From NCBI RefSeq assembly GCF_001758225.1, contig NZ_MAST01000012.1, positions 372,001-436,000 of the forward strand: DNA of 64,000 bases, read 5' to 3'. The notes below the pieces were generated by a model. It was not told the DNA's origin, did not search any database, and saw nothing but the letters and a program-made list of their open reading frames with translations. Each line of letters opens with the position of its first letter. Within the stretch, counting starts at the first letter, position 1. This DNA is from Humibacillus sp. DSM 29435 (GTDB taxonomy: Bacteria; Actinomycetota; Actinomycetes; Actinomycetales; Dermatophilaceae). Positions 38,720 to 46,184 of this stretch are shown in pieces. The translations under genes were made by a program, and so were the position numbers.

Positions 38720-40027
38720 ATGAGTGCGAACCCCCGCGTCTTCGTGGCGCGACTGACGGGCCTGAGCGTCTTCGACCCGCTCGGTGACCAGGTCGGCCGG
38801 GTGCGCGACGTCGTGGTGATGTTCTCGGTCAACCGGCCCCAGCCCCGGGTCATCGGGCTCGTCGTCGAGGTGCCCGGCCGGCGTCGGGTGTTCGTGCCGA
38901 TGACCCGCGTCACCTCGATCGACGCCGGCGCCGTCATCACCACCGGCCTGGTGAACATGCGCCGCTTCGAGCAACGCACCAACGAGGTGCTCGTGGCGGC
39001 CGAGCTGTTCGACCGCGCCGTGCGCGTCACCGCCCCGGATGCCGTCGCCGCCGGCTTCGGCAACGCGCTCGTGGAAGACCTCGCCATCGAGCAGGGCCAG
39101 CGCCGCGACTGGATGGGCGTCAAGGTGTTCGTGCGCCAGGCCGCCTCCGGCGTGTCCCCGGCCTCGAAGGCGATGTCGCGCCTGGCGCGACGACGCTCGG
39201 GAAAGACGATGCTCGTCGACATCCGCGACGTGTCGGGTCTGCACGAGCAGTCCGGCGCCCAGAGCGCCGAGCGCCTGCTCGAGACCTACGACGACCTCAA
39301 GGTCGCCGACCTCGCCGAGGTCATCCACGACCTCAACACCAAGCGCCGGGCGGAGGTCGCAGCCGCCCTCGACGACGAGAAGCTCGCCGACGTGCTCGCC
39401 GAGCTGCCCGAGGACGACCAGGTCGAGATCATGGGCGGCCTCGACAACGACCGCGCGGCTGACGTGCTCGAGGCGATGGAGCCCGACGACGCCGCCGACC
39501 TCCTCGCCGACCTGCCGCCCGAGCAGGCCGAGGCGTTGCTCCAGCTGATGGAGCCCGACGAGGCCGAACCACTGCGCCGGCTGCTGACCTACGACGAGAA
39601 CACCGCCGGCGGCATGATGACCACCGAGCCGGTGGTGCTCGGCCCCGAGGCGACGATCGCTGAGGCCCTGGCCACCGTGCGTCGGGAGGAGTACGCCCCG
39701 GCCCTCGCGTCGATGGTCTTCGTGTGTCGGCCACCCCTGGAGGCACCCACCGGTCGCTACCTCGGGCTCGTGCACATCCAGCGCCTGCTGCGCGAGCCCC
39801 CCCACGGGGCGGTCGGCTCGATCATCGACAAGGAGATCGAGCCGGTCCCGGCCTCGGCCTCGCTCGAGACGATCACGCGCACCCTGGCGACCTACAATCT
39901 CGTGTCGCTGCCTGTCGTCGACGCCGACAACCGCCTCATCGGGGCGGTCACGGTCGACGACGTGCTCGACCACATCCTCCCGGAGGACTGGCGTGAGGAG
40001 CGGCACGACCTGGAGGTGAAGCCATGA
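38720..40027 (+). CDS. PRC-barrel, MgtE-N and CBS domain protein (no membrane domain)
   Basis: A 435-residue cytosolic protein resembling the regulatory part of the magnesium transporter MgtE. An N-terminal PRC-barrel-like half (LTGLSVFDPLGDQVGRVRDV) is followed by the MgtE-N superhelix (VAAALDDEKLADVLAELPEDD, EAMEPDDAADLLADLPPEQAE) and a pair of CBS domains (VLGPEATIAEALATVRREE; ASASLETITRTLATYNLVSLP). No hydrophobic helices follow, so it cannot itself transport. Its stop overlaps the DUF1003 membrane protein start (ATGA), which suggests that the two form a complex. The ATG at 38720 has TAACCT 7 nt upstream. M. tuberculosis Rv1232c is of the same type, from memory. Confidence 0.9.
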   Translation: MSANPRVFVARLTGLSVFDPLGDQVGRVRDVVVMFSVNRPQPRVIGLVVEVPGRRRVFVPMTRVTSIDAGAVITTGLVNMRRFEQRTNEVLVAAELFDRAVRVTAPDAVAAGFGNALVEDLAIEQGQRRDWMGVKVFVRQAASGVSPASKAMSRLARRRSGKTMLVDIRDVSGLHEQSGAQSAERLLETYDDLKVADLAEVIHDLNTKRRAEVAAALDDEKLADVLAELPEDDQVEIMGGLDNDRAADVLEAMEPDDAADLLADLPPEQAEALLQLMEPDEAEPLRRLLTYDENTAGGMMTTEPVVLGPEATIAEALATVRREEYAPALASMVFVCRPPLEAPTGRYLGLVHIQRLLREPPHGAVGSIIDKEIEPVPASASLETITRTLATYNLVSLPVVDADNRLIGAVTVDDVLDHILPEDWREERHDLEVKP

Positions 40028-40572
40028 ACGAACGGAGTGAGCGTCGCGCGTCGCGCGTCGCGCGGATGGACAAGCTCGACCAGCCCCAGGAGAAGCGCGC
40101 GAGCGTACTGCCGCGAATCACGCTCTCGCAGGAGGCCTTCGGGGTGCTGTCGGAGCAGTTCGCCCGCTTCATGGGAACGGCCCAGTTTCTCATCGGGATG
40201 ACGGTCTTCGTCGTCGCGTGGCTCAGCTGGAACACTCTTGCGCCGACCCGCCTCATCTTCGACGAGTTTCCCTTCATCTTCCTGACCCTCATGCTCAGCC
40301 TGCAGGCCTCGTACGCAGCGCCGCTCATCCTGCTCGCCCAGAACCGGCAGGCCGACCGCGACCGGGTCGGGCTCGAGCAGGACCGGGCGCGCGACGAGCG
40401 CAACCTGGCCGACACCGAGTTCCTCACCCGGGAGGTGGCCTCTCTGCGCTTGGCCCTGCGCGAGCAGGCCACCCGAGACTTTGTCAGGTCAGAGCTGCGG
40501 GCCCTGCTCGACGAGCTCGACGACCGCTCGCTGATCCGTCGCGACGACGGCAGCCCGCCGGAGAGACGCTGA
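40024..40572 (+). CDS. DUF1003 integral membrane protein
   Basis: A 182-residue protein with two membrane helices in its centre (MGTAQFLIGMTVFVVAWLSW and FEFPFIFLTLMLSLQASYAAP, roughly residues 50-100), the DUF1003 pattern, and a long charged C-terminal coiled-coil (QADRDRVGLEQDRARDERNL). The start overlaps the preceding MgtE-N gene by four bases (40024-40027), so the products are made in fixed ratio and likely associate. DUF1003 proteins are often found next to magnesium or CBS-domain proteins in actinobacteria, but no transport activity has been established that I know of. The following gene (mrp) has its own promoter. Confidence 0.9.
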   Translation: MNERSERRASRVARMDKLDQPQEKRASVLPRITLSQEAFGVLSEQFARFMGTAQFLIGMTVFVVAWLSWNTLAPTRLIFDEFPFIFLTLMLSLQASYAAPLILLAQNRQADRDRVGLEQDRARDERNLADTEFLTREVASLRLALREQATRDFVRSELRALLDELDDRSLIRRDDGSPPERR

Positions 40573-40657
40573 CACCCACCGCTGGCCAAATGCCGTGACG
40601 TGACGCTTCGCACGCCGCGTGCGGTCGGGGTCGGTCGGCACCCTCGCGGCGGCGACA

Positions 40658-40669
40658 TACGATGAGGGC
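40658..40669 (+). promoter_or_regulatory. Leaderless promoter -10 box for mrp
   Basis: TACGAT (40658-40663) 6 nt before the ATG at 40670. Confidence 0.55.
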
Positions 40670-41803
40670 ATGTCTGTTCCCTCTCATGACGCCATGCTGA
40701 CCGCCCTGTCGAAGGTCAACGACCCGGAGATCCGCAAGCCGATCACCGAGCTGGGGATGGTCAAGTCGGTGGAGGTCGACGAGGCGGGTGCGGTGTCGCT
40801 CGCGATCTTCCTCACCGTCTCAGGCTGCCCGATGAAGGAGACGCTGACCAGAGACACCAGCAACGCGCTGCTGGCTCTGCCGGGGGTGACCTCCGTCGAG
40901 GTCGAGCTCGACGTGATGAGCGAGGAGCAGCGGGCCACCCTGCGCTCTCACCTGCGCGGCGGTGCGCCTGAGAAGGAGATCCCGTTCGCCCAGCCCAACT
41001 CGCTGACCCGGGTGTACGCCGTGGCCTCCGGCAAGGGCGGCGTCGGCAAGTCGTCGGTCACCGTGAACCTGGCGGTGGCGATGGCCGAGCAGGGCCTGCG
41101 CGTCGGGGTCGTCGACGCTGACGTCTACGGCTTCTCGGTGCCCCGGATGCTCGGGGTCGAGCAGCGTCCGACCCAGGTCGACGACATGATCCTGCCGCCC
41201 ATCGCCCACGAGGTGAAGGTCATCTCGATCGGCATGTTCGTGCCGGGCAACCAGCCGGTGGTCTGGCGCGGCCCCATGCTGCACCGAGCCCTTCAGCAGT
41301 TCCTGGGCGATGTGTTCTGGGGCGACCTCGACGTACTGCTGCTCGACCTGCCGCCGGGCACCGGTGACATCGCCATCTCGACGGCCCAGCTCGTGCCGAG
41401 CGCCGAGATCCTCGTCGTGACCACCCCGCAACAGGCAGCCGCGGAGGTGGCCGAGCGGGCGGGTTCCATCGCCCTGCAGACCCACCAGCGAGTGGCCGGC
41501 GTGATCGAGAACATGTCGTGGCTCGAGATGCCCGACGGCTCGCGGCAGGAGATCTTCGGTTCCGGCGGCGGCCAGCGGGTCGCCGACTCGCTCACCATCA
41601 GCATCGGCGCCCCCGTGGCGCTGCTCGGCCAGATCCCGCTCGACCCCCGTGTTCGCGAGGGCGGCGACAACGGCATCCCGGTCGTCATCGGCGAACCCGA
41701 CACCGCGGCCGCTGTCGCCCTGCGCGGTATCGCCAAGGGTCTCTCGACCCGAGCCCGCGGCCTCGCCGGCCGCTCCCTCGGTCTCACCCCGGCAGGCCGC
41801 TGA
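40670..41803 (+). CDS. mrp: Mrp/NBP35-type iron-sulfur carrier P-loop ATPase
   Basis: A 377-residue Fe-S cluster carrier/scaffold. The N-terminal MIP18/DUF59 domain (ALSKVNDPEIRKPITELGMV) is followed by the P-loop NTPase with the deviant Walker A GKGGVGKSSVTVNLA, switch regions (DADVYGFSVPRML, LLDLPPGTGD) and the C-terminal ENMSWLEMPDGS. The CxxC cluster motif found in many family members is not seen near residue 280, where a segment FGSGGGQRVAD takes its place, as is common in actinobacterial Mrp. The ATG at 40670 has TACGAT 6 nt upstream. The gene is flanked by DUF1003 and an ABC exporter; its place after DUF1003 matches M. tuberculosis order from memory. Confidence 0.92.
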   Translation: MSVPSHDAMLTALSKVNDPEIRKPITELGMVKSVEVDEAGAVSLAIFLTVSGCPMKETLTRDTSNALLALPGVTSVEVELDVMSEEQRATLRSHLRGGAPEKEIPFAQPNSLTRVYAVASGKGGVGKSSVTVNLAVAMAEQGLRVGVVDADVYGFSVPRMLGVEQRPTQVDDMILPPIAHEVKVISIGMFVPGNQPVVWRGPMLHRALQQFLGDVFWGDLDVLLLDLPPGTGDIAISTAQLVPSAEILVVTTPQQAAAEVAERAGSIALQTHQRVAGVIENMSWLEMPDGSRQEIFGSGGGQRVADSLTISIGAPVALLGQIPLDPRVREGGDNGIPVVIGEPDTAAAVALRGIAKGLSTRARGLAGRSLGLTPAGR

Positions 41804-41872
41804 GCCCACCGATCATCGGTCGGAAGCACGATTCAGGCTGATCGGATCGTGCTCTCTACGGTTGGCGGCGGG

Positions 41873-41932
41873 GCCGTCGTTGCCGCGTGCCGGCCGTCGC
41901 TGCCGCGCGGGCCGTCACTGCTGCGCGGGCCG
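41873..41932. repeat. Imperfect 18-bp tandem repeat between mrp and the ABC exporter
   Basis: Units GCCGTCGCTGCCGCGCGG (41893-41910) and GCCGTCACTGCTGCGCGG (41911-41928), with a diverged 20-bp first unit from 41873. The genes on either side are convergent. Confidence 0.7.
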
Positions 41933-41934
41933 GC

Positions 41935-43794
41935 TCAGGCGAGCGACTCGACCCAGGCCCGGTGCAGATCGGCGAACCGCCCGGCGTCGGCCGCGATGAG
42001 ATCGGCGGGGGCGCCGTCTTCGACGATGCGCCCGTGCTCCATCACCAGCACGCGGTCGGCGATCTCGACGGTCGAGAGACGGTGCGCGATCACCACAGCG
42101 GTGCGACCCGCGAGGATGGTCTGGAGGGCGCGCTGGACGAGGCGCTCCGAGGGCACGTCGAGTGATGAGGTGGCCTCGTCGAGGATGAGCACCGCCGGGT
42201 CGGCCAGGAACGCGCGGGCGAACGCCACCAGCTGGCGCTGACCGGCGCTCACCAGGCCACCGCGGTTGGACACCTGGGTGTCGTAGCCCTGGGGCAGCGC
42301 CTCGATGAAGCCGTGGGCGCCGATCGCGTGCGCTGCAGCCTGCACGTCGGCGTCGGTGGCCTCGGGCCGACCGAACCGGATGTTGTCGGAGATGCTGCCC
42401 GAGAAGAGGTAGTTCTCCTGGGTCACCAGCACCACGGCCCGCCGCAGGTCGGAGTCGCGCAGGCGGCGCACGTCGATCCCGTCGAGCAGCACGACCCCGT
42501 CGGTGGGGTCGTAGAACCGGGTGGCCAGCTTCGCCACCGTCGTCTTGCCCGCACCCGTGGTGCCGACGAGCGCGACGGTCTGCCCGGCCGGGATGCACAG
42601 GTCGAGGTCGGGCAGCACCGGCACGCCGGCCGCGTACTCGAACCGGACGTGGTCGAAGCGAATCTCACCGTGGGGTGAGACCAGCGGCACCGGGTCGGTC
42701 GGCTCGGGCAGGTCGGGCTCCTCGTCGAGCACGCCCGAGAGCTTCTCGAGGGCGGCCGAGGCCGACTGGAAGGTGTTGTAGAACTGCGAGATCTCGGTCA
42801 TCGGCTCGAAGAACTGCCGAAGGTAGAGCAGAAAGGCGGCCAGCACCCCGACCGTGACCTCGCCCTGGTAGGCGAGGTAGCCACCGTAGAGCAGCACCAC
42901 GCCGATCGTGAGGTTGCCGATGAGGCGGATGCCGGGCATGAACCACGCGACGAGGCGAAAGGCTCGGAGGTTGGCGGCGCGGTACTGCTCGTTGACATCG
43001 TCGAAGATCTGCTGGTTGCGCGGCTCGCGGCGGAAGGCCTGAACGGCCCGGATGCCGTTCATCGACTCGACGAAGTGGACGATGACGAGCGCCACCTTCT
43101 CGCGAGTCGCCCGGTAGGTCTGGGCCGACTCCTTGCGGAACCAGTTCGTCAGCCAGGCCAGGGCCGGGCCGCAGAGCAGGGCCACCAGCCCCAGCTTGAC
43201 GTCGAGCACGAGCAGCAGGGTCGCGGTGCCCACGAGCGTGAGGGCGGCGGTCACCAAGCCGTCGAAGCCGCTCTCGAGCATCTCGTAGATGGCGTCGACG
43301 TCGGAGGTCTGCCGCGAGATGACCCGGCCCGAGGTGTAGCGGTCGTGGAACGCGGGGCTGAGATGCTGGAAGTGCCGGAACACCCGCTGGCGGATCGTGA
43401 GCAGGATGTCTTGGCCGAGCCGTCCGGACCGGACGAGGAAGAGGTTGCGCGAGATGGCCTGGGTGATGGTCGCCACGAGCACGAGACCGACGACCAGCAG
43501 CAGCGGTTTGAGGTCGTCGGACTCGCGGATCGGCGGGATGCCGGTGTCGATGCCCTCTTTGACGAGGTAGGGGATCGAGAGACGGGCCACGTTCTCGACG
43601 AGCACGATGAGCACGAGCCAGCGCAGGTCGCGCCGCCAGGGGCGCAGCAGGTCACCGAGCAGGCGACGCGATCGAGCGGCGAGCCCGGCGCTCGTCTCGG
43701 CGCTCAGCTCGCCCTCGATCTCGTCAGCCGCCACACCGCGCCAGTTCTGTTCGGCCGCCGAGGTCGGACTGTTCGTCGGCGGCGGGGTGCTCAT
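41935..43794 (-). CDS. ABC transporter, permease-ATPase fusion (second half of a heterodimeric exporter)
   Basis: A 619-residue half-transporter of the ABCB-type exporter family. Six membrane helices (roughly residues 55-320, beginning LRWLVLIVLVENVARLSIPY) precede the nucleotide-binding domain: Walker A VGTTGAGKTTVAKL, Q-loop VTQENYLFSG, signature GLVSAGQRQLVAFA (deviating from LSGGQ), Walker B VLILDEATSSLD with a catalytic Glu, H-loop IAHRLST. Its start overlaps the stop of the upstream partner by 4 bp, so the two are synthesised together. The substrate is unknown; the family exports lipids, peptides or drugs. Confidence 0.93.
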   Translation of the reverse strand: MSTPPPTNSPTSAAEQNWRGVAADEIEGELSAETSAGLAARSRRLLGDLLRPWRRDLRWLVLIVLVENVARLSIPYLVKEGIDTGIPPIRESDDLKPLLLVVGLVLVATITQAISRNLFLVRSGRLGQDILLTIRQRVFRHFQHLSPAFHDRYTSGRVISRQTSDVDAIYEMLESGFDGLVTAALTLVGTATLLLVLDVKLGLVALLCGPALAWLTNWFRKESAQTYRATREKVALVIVHFVESMNGIRAVQAFRREPRNQQIFDDVNEQYRAANLRAFRLVAWFMPGIRLIGNLTIGVVLLYGGYLAYQGEVTVGVLAAFLLYLRQFFEPMTEISQFYNTFQSASAALEKLSGVLDEEPDLPEPTDPVPLVSPHGEIRFDHVRFEYAAGVPVLPDLDLCIPAGQTVALVGTTGAGKTTVAKLATRFYDPTDGVVLLDGIDVRRLRDSDLRRAVVLVTQENYLFSGSISDNIRFGRPEATDADVQAAAHAIGAHGFIEALPQGYDTQVSNRGGLVSAGQRQLVAFARAFLADPAVLILDEATSSLDVPSERLVQRALQTILAGRTAVVIAHRLSTVEIADRVLVMEHGRIVEDGAPADLIAADAGRFADLHRAWVESLA

Positions 43795-45653
43795 GCGCGC
43801 ACCTGCGCTCTGTCGACATCAGTGTCGGCATCGGTGTTGGGGTCGGGGTCGGTGTCGGGGTCGGTGGTGGCGTCACCGTCGGCCGCAGGCCCGTCACCCC
43901 CCGCGACGTCGGCCGCCAACAGCTCGCGGTAGGCCGGAACGGTGTCGAGCAGCTCGCGGTGCGTGCCCACGTGGGTCACGGTGCCGCCCTGCAGCAGGGC
44001 CACCTGGTCGGCGAGCATCACGGTCGACGCACGATGGGCCACGATCAGGCCCGTCGTCTCGGAGAGCACCCGCGAGAGCGCTTCCTCGACGAGCGCCTCC
44101 GTGTGCACGTCGAGAGCCGAGAGCGTGTCGTCGAGCACGAGCACCTTCGGCCTGGCCAGCACGGCCCGGGCGAGCGCGAGGCGCTGGCGTTGGCCGCCCG
44201 ACAACGACAGGCCCTGCTCGCCGATGCGGGTGTCGAGGCCCCAGGGCAGCTCGTGCACGAACCCCGCCTGGGCGAGTTCGAGCGCCGACAGCACCTCGTC
44301 GGTGGCGGCATCCGGCCGACCCAGGGTGACGTTCTCGTGGGCGCTCATCGAGAAGAGGGTGGGCTCCTCGAAGGCCGTGGCCACCAAGGAGCGCAGCTCG
44401 CGCAGGTCGAGGTCACGGATGTCGACATCGTCGATCGTGATGCGCCCACCCGTGACGTCGAAGAGGCGGGCCACGAGCGCGGTCAGCGAGGTCTTGCCCG
44501 ACCCTGTCGCGCCGACCAGCGCGAGCGTCTGGCCGGGCGCCACGTCGAGGTTGACGTCGCGCAGCACCAGCTGGTCGGGAGCATCGGGGAAGGCGAAGTC
44601 GACGTGCTCGAAGCGCAGGTGCCCGCGAGCCTGGCCGACACGGCGTTCCCCCGTGACGATGTCGGGCTCGGTGTCGAAGATCTCGAGCACGCGCGCCGCA
44701 GCGGTCATGGCCTCCTGAGACATCGCGAGGATGACCCCGAGCGACGACACGGGCCAGACGAGGCTGAGCATGAGGGTGATGAAGGCGACCAGCTCGCCGG
44801 GGGTCAGCAGCCCGCGGCCGACCCCGATGGCGCCGAGCAGCAGCACGACGACGACGGCCAGGTTGGGGATCATCTCGAGGAAGGTCCAGAACTTGGCCGC
44901 CAGCCTGACCTTGTCGAGGCTGGTGAGGCGCTGCTCGCGGGCGGCCTCGTCGTACTGCTCGCAGACGTGGCGGCTGCGGCCGAACGACTTGATGACGCGG
45001 ATGCCGACCGCGCCCTCCTGCGCCAGGGTGGCGAGGTCGCCCTGCTGGTCCTGCACCCGACGCGAGACGACGACGTAGGCCTTCTCGAAGCGCATGGAGA
45101 GCCAGATGATCGGGACGGCTGCGGTGGCGACCACGAGGCCGAGCGGCCAGTACATCATCAGCAGCACCACGGTGACCGTCAGCAGCTGCACGATGTTGAT
45201 GAGCAGAAAGAGCAGGCCGAAGCCGCTGAACCGCCGGATGGCGGACAGGTCGGTGGTGACGCGTGACAGCAGCTGGCCAGACTGCCAGCGGGTGTGGAAG
45301 CTCATCGGCAGGTGCTGGAGCCGGTCGTAGAGATCGCGTCTCAGGCTCGTCTCGAGGCCGAGCACGGCATTGGACTGCACCCACCGCCGCCAGAAGATGA
45401 AGACTGCCTCGAGCACCCCCAGCCCGATGGCGAGCAGACCCAGGGGCAGCACCGGCCCCAGCTCGTGGCGGGTGATCGGCCCGTCGATCAGGGCCTTGGT
45501 GACGAGCGGGATGGCGATCGAGAGGGCCACGCCTCCCAGCGATGCGACCAGCATGGCCAGCAGGGCCCAGCGGTGCGGTTTGAGGTAGCCGCGCAGGCGC
45601 CAGAGGGAGGAGGCACTGGCGGCGGCGGGGGGCTGGGCGACAGAGAGAGGCAT
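43791..45653 (-). CDS. ABC transporter, permease-ATPase fusion (first half of a heterodimeric exporter)
   Basis: A 620-residue half-transporter. Membrane helices run from about residue 25 to 320, then an ATPase domain with Walker A VGATGSGKTSLTAL, signature SLSGGQRQRLALA (canonical), Walker B VLVLDDTLSALD (Asp replaces the catalytic Glu), H-loop VAHRAS. The C-terminal tail after residue 590 is Asp/Pro/Thr-rich (DPDTDPDPNTDADTD), encoded by GGGGTC repeats on the opposite strand. The substitution of Glu together with the partner's altered signature defines one degenerate ATP site, the known pattern of asymmetric heterodimeric exporters. The ATG at 45653 starts MPLSVAQPP; no clear Shine-Dalgarno is seen. 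Confidence 0.93.
   Translation of the reverse strand: MPLSVAQPPAAASASSLWRLRGYLKPHRWALLAMLVASLGGVALSIAIPLVTKALIDGPITRHELGPVLPLGLLAIGLGVLEAVFIFWRRWVQSNAVLGLETSLRRDLYDRLQHLPMSFHTRWQSGQLLSRVTTDLSAIRRFSGFGLLFLLINIVQLLTVTVVLLMMYWPLGLVVATAAVPIIWLSMRFEKAYVVVSRRVQDQQGDLATLAQEGAVGIRVIKSFGRSRHVCEQYDEAAREQRLTSLDKVRLAAKFWTFLEMIPNLAVVVVLLLGAIGVGRGLLTPGELVAFITLMLSLVWPVSSLGVILAMSQEAMTAAARVLEIFDTEPDIVTGERRVGQARGHLRFEHVDFAFPDAPDQLVLRDVNLDVAPGQTLALVGATGSGKTSLTALVARLFDVTGGRITIDDVDIRDLDLRELRSLVATAFEEPTLFSMSAHENVTLGRPDAATDEVLSALELAQAGFVHELPWGLDTRIGEQGLSLSGGQRQRLALARAVLARPKVLVLDDTLSALDVHTEALVEEALSRVLSETTGLIVAHRASTVMLADQVALLQGGTVTHVGTHRELLDTVPAYRELLAADVAGGDGPAADGDATTDPDTDPDPNTDADTDVDRAQVRA
43826..43876. repeat. GGGGTC-type repeat inside the ABC exporter tail
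   Basis: On the plus strand GGGGTC/GGTGTC units resembling those at 28711-28755; on the coding strand they give the Asp/Pro/Thr-rich C-terminus (DPDTDPDPNTDADTD). Confidence 0.7.
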
Positions 45654-45674
45654 CGTCTACCGACGATAGTCGGC

Positions 45675-45754
45675 GCCGCCGACAGCCGCTGAGCCGCTGA
45701 GCCGCCGACAGCCGCTGAGCCGCCGACAGCCGCTGAGCCGCCGACAGCCGTTGA
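45675..45754. repeat. 18-bp tandem repeat between tatB and the ABC exporter
   Basis: Four units of GCCGCCGACAGCCGCTGA (45675-45692, 45701-45718, 45719-45736, 45737-45754; the last has one change), with an 8-bp partial unit between the first two. The array occupies the spacer upstream of the exporter ATG at 45653. Confidence 0.85.
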
Positions 45755-45769
45755 GCCGTCAGCGGATAC

Positions 45770-46129
45770 TCAGGTGGCCTCGCTGTCCCAGGGGGTGGGG
45801 ACCAACGGGTCGTACCCCTTCGGGGTGCTCAACGCCTTGTCGGCGTTGCGGTCGAGCTCGTCATCGTCATCGTCGCTGGTACCGGTCAGCGCGTCGCGCA
45901 CGATCTTGCGGGGGTCGTACTGCCGCGGGTCGTACGCCTTCCAGTCGACGTCGGAGAACTCGGGGCCCATCTCGTCTTTGAGCTGTTGCCGGGCCCGGTC
46001 TGCGAAGCCTCTGGCCTCTCGGACGAACTTGCCGAACTTCGCGGCGTACTCCGGGAGCCGCTCGGGGCCGAGCACGACGATGGCGAGGACGCCGAGCAGC
46101 AACAGCTCCCACCCGTTGATGTCGAACAC
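45770..46129 (-). CDS. tatB: Sec-independent protein translocase subunit TatB
   Basis: TatB (119 residues) forms the twin-arginine signal receptor with TatC. A single N-terminal membrane helix (WELLLLGVLAIVVLGPERLPEYAAKFGKFVREAR; helix about residues 7-22 with the TatA/B Glu-Pro hinge GPERLP) is followed by an amphipathic helix and an acidic, variable tail (TSDDDDDELDRN). The GTG at 46129 starts MFDINGWELLL and has AAGG about 10 nt upstream. It is the last gene of the sigE-anti-sigma-htrA-tatB set, the order found in mycobacteria. No tatA or tatC is in the window. Confidence 0.94.
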   Translation of the reverse strand: MFDINGWELLLLGVLAIVVLGPERLPEYAAKFGKFVREARGFADRARQQLKDEMGPEFSDVDWKAYDPRQYDPRKIVRDALTGTSDDDDDELDRNADKALSTPKGYDPLVPTPWDSEAT

Positions 46130-46184
46130 TGTGCCTGCCTTCTGCTCATTACGGCCAGGGCCACCCGACGGGCGGCCGTTGGGG

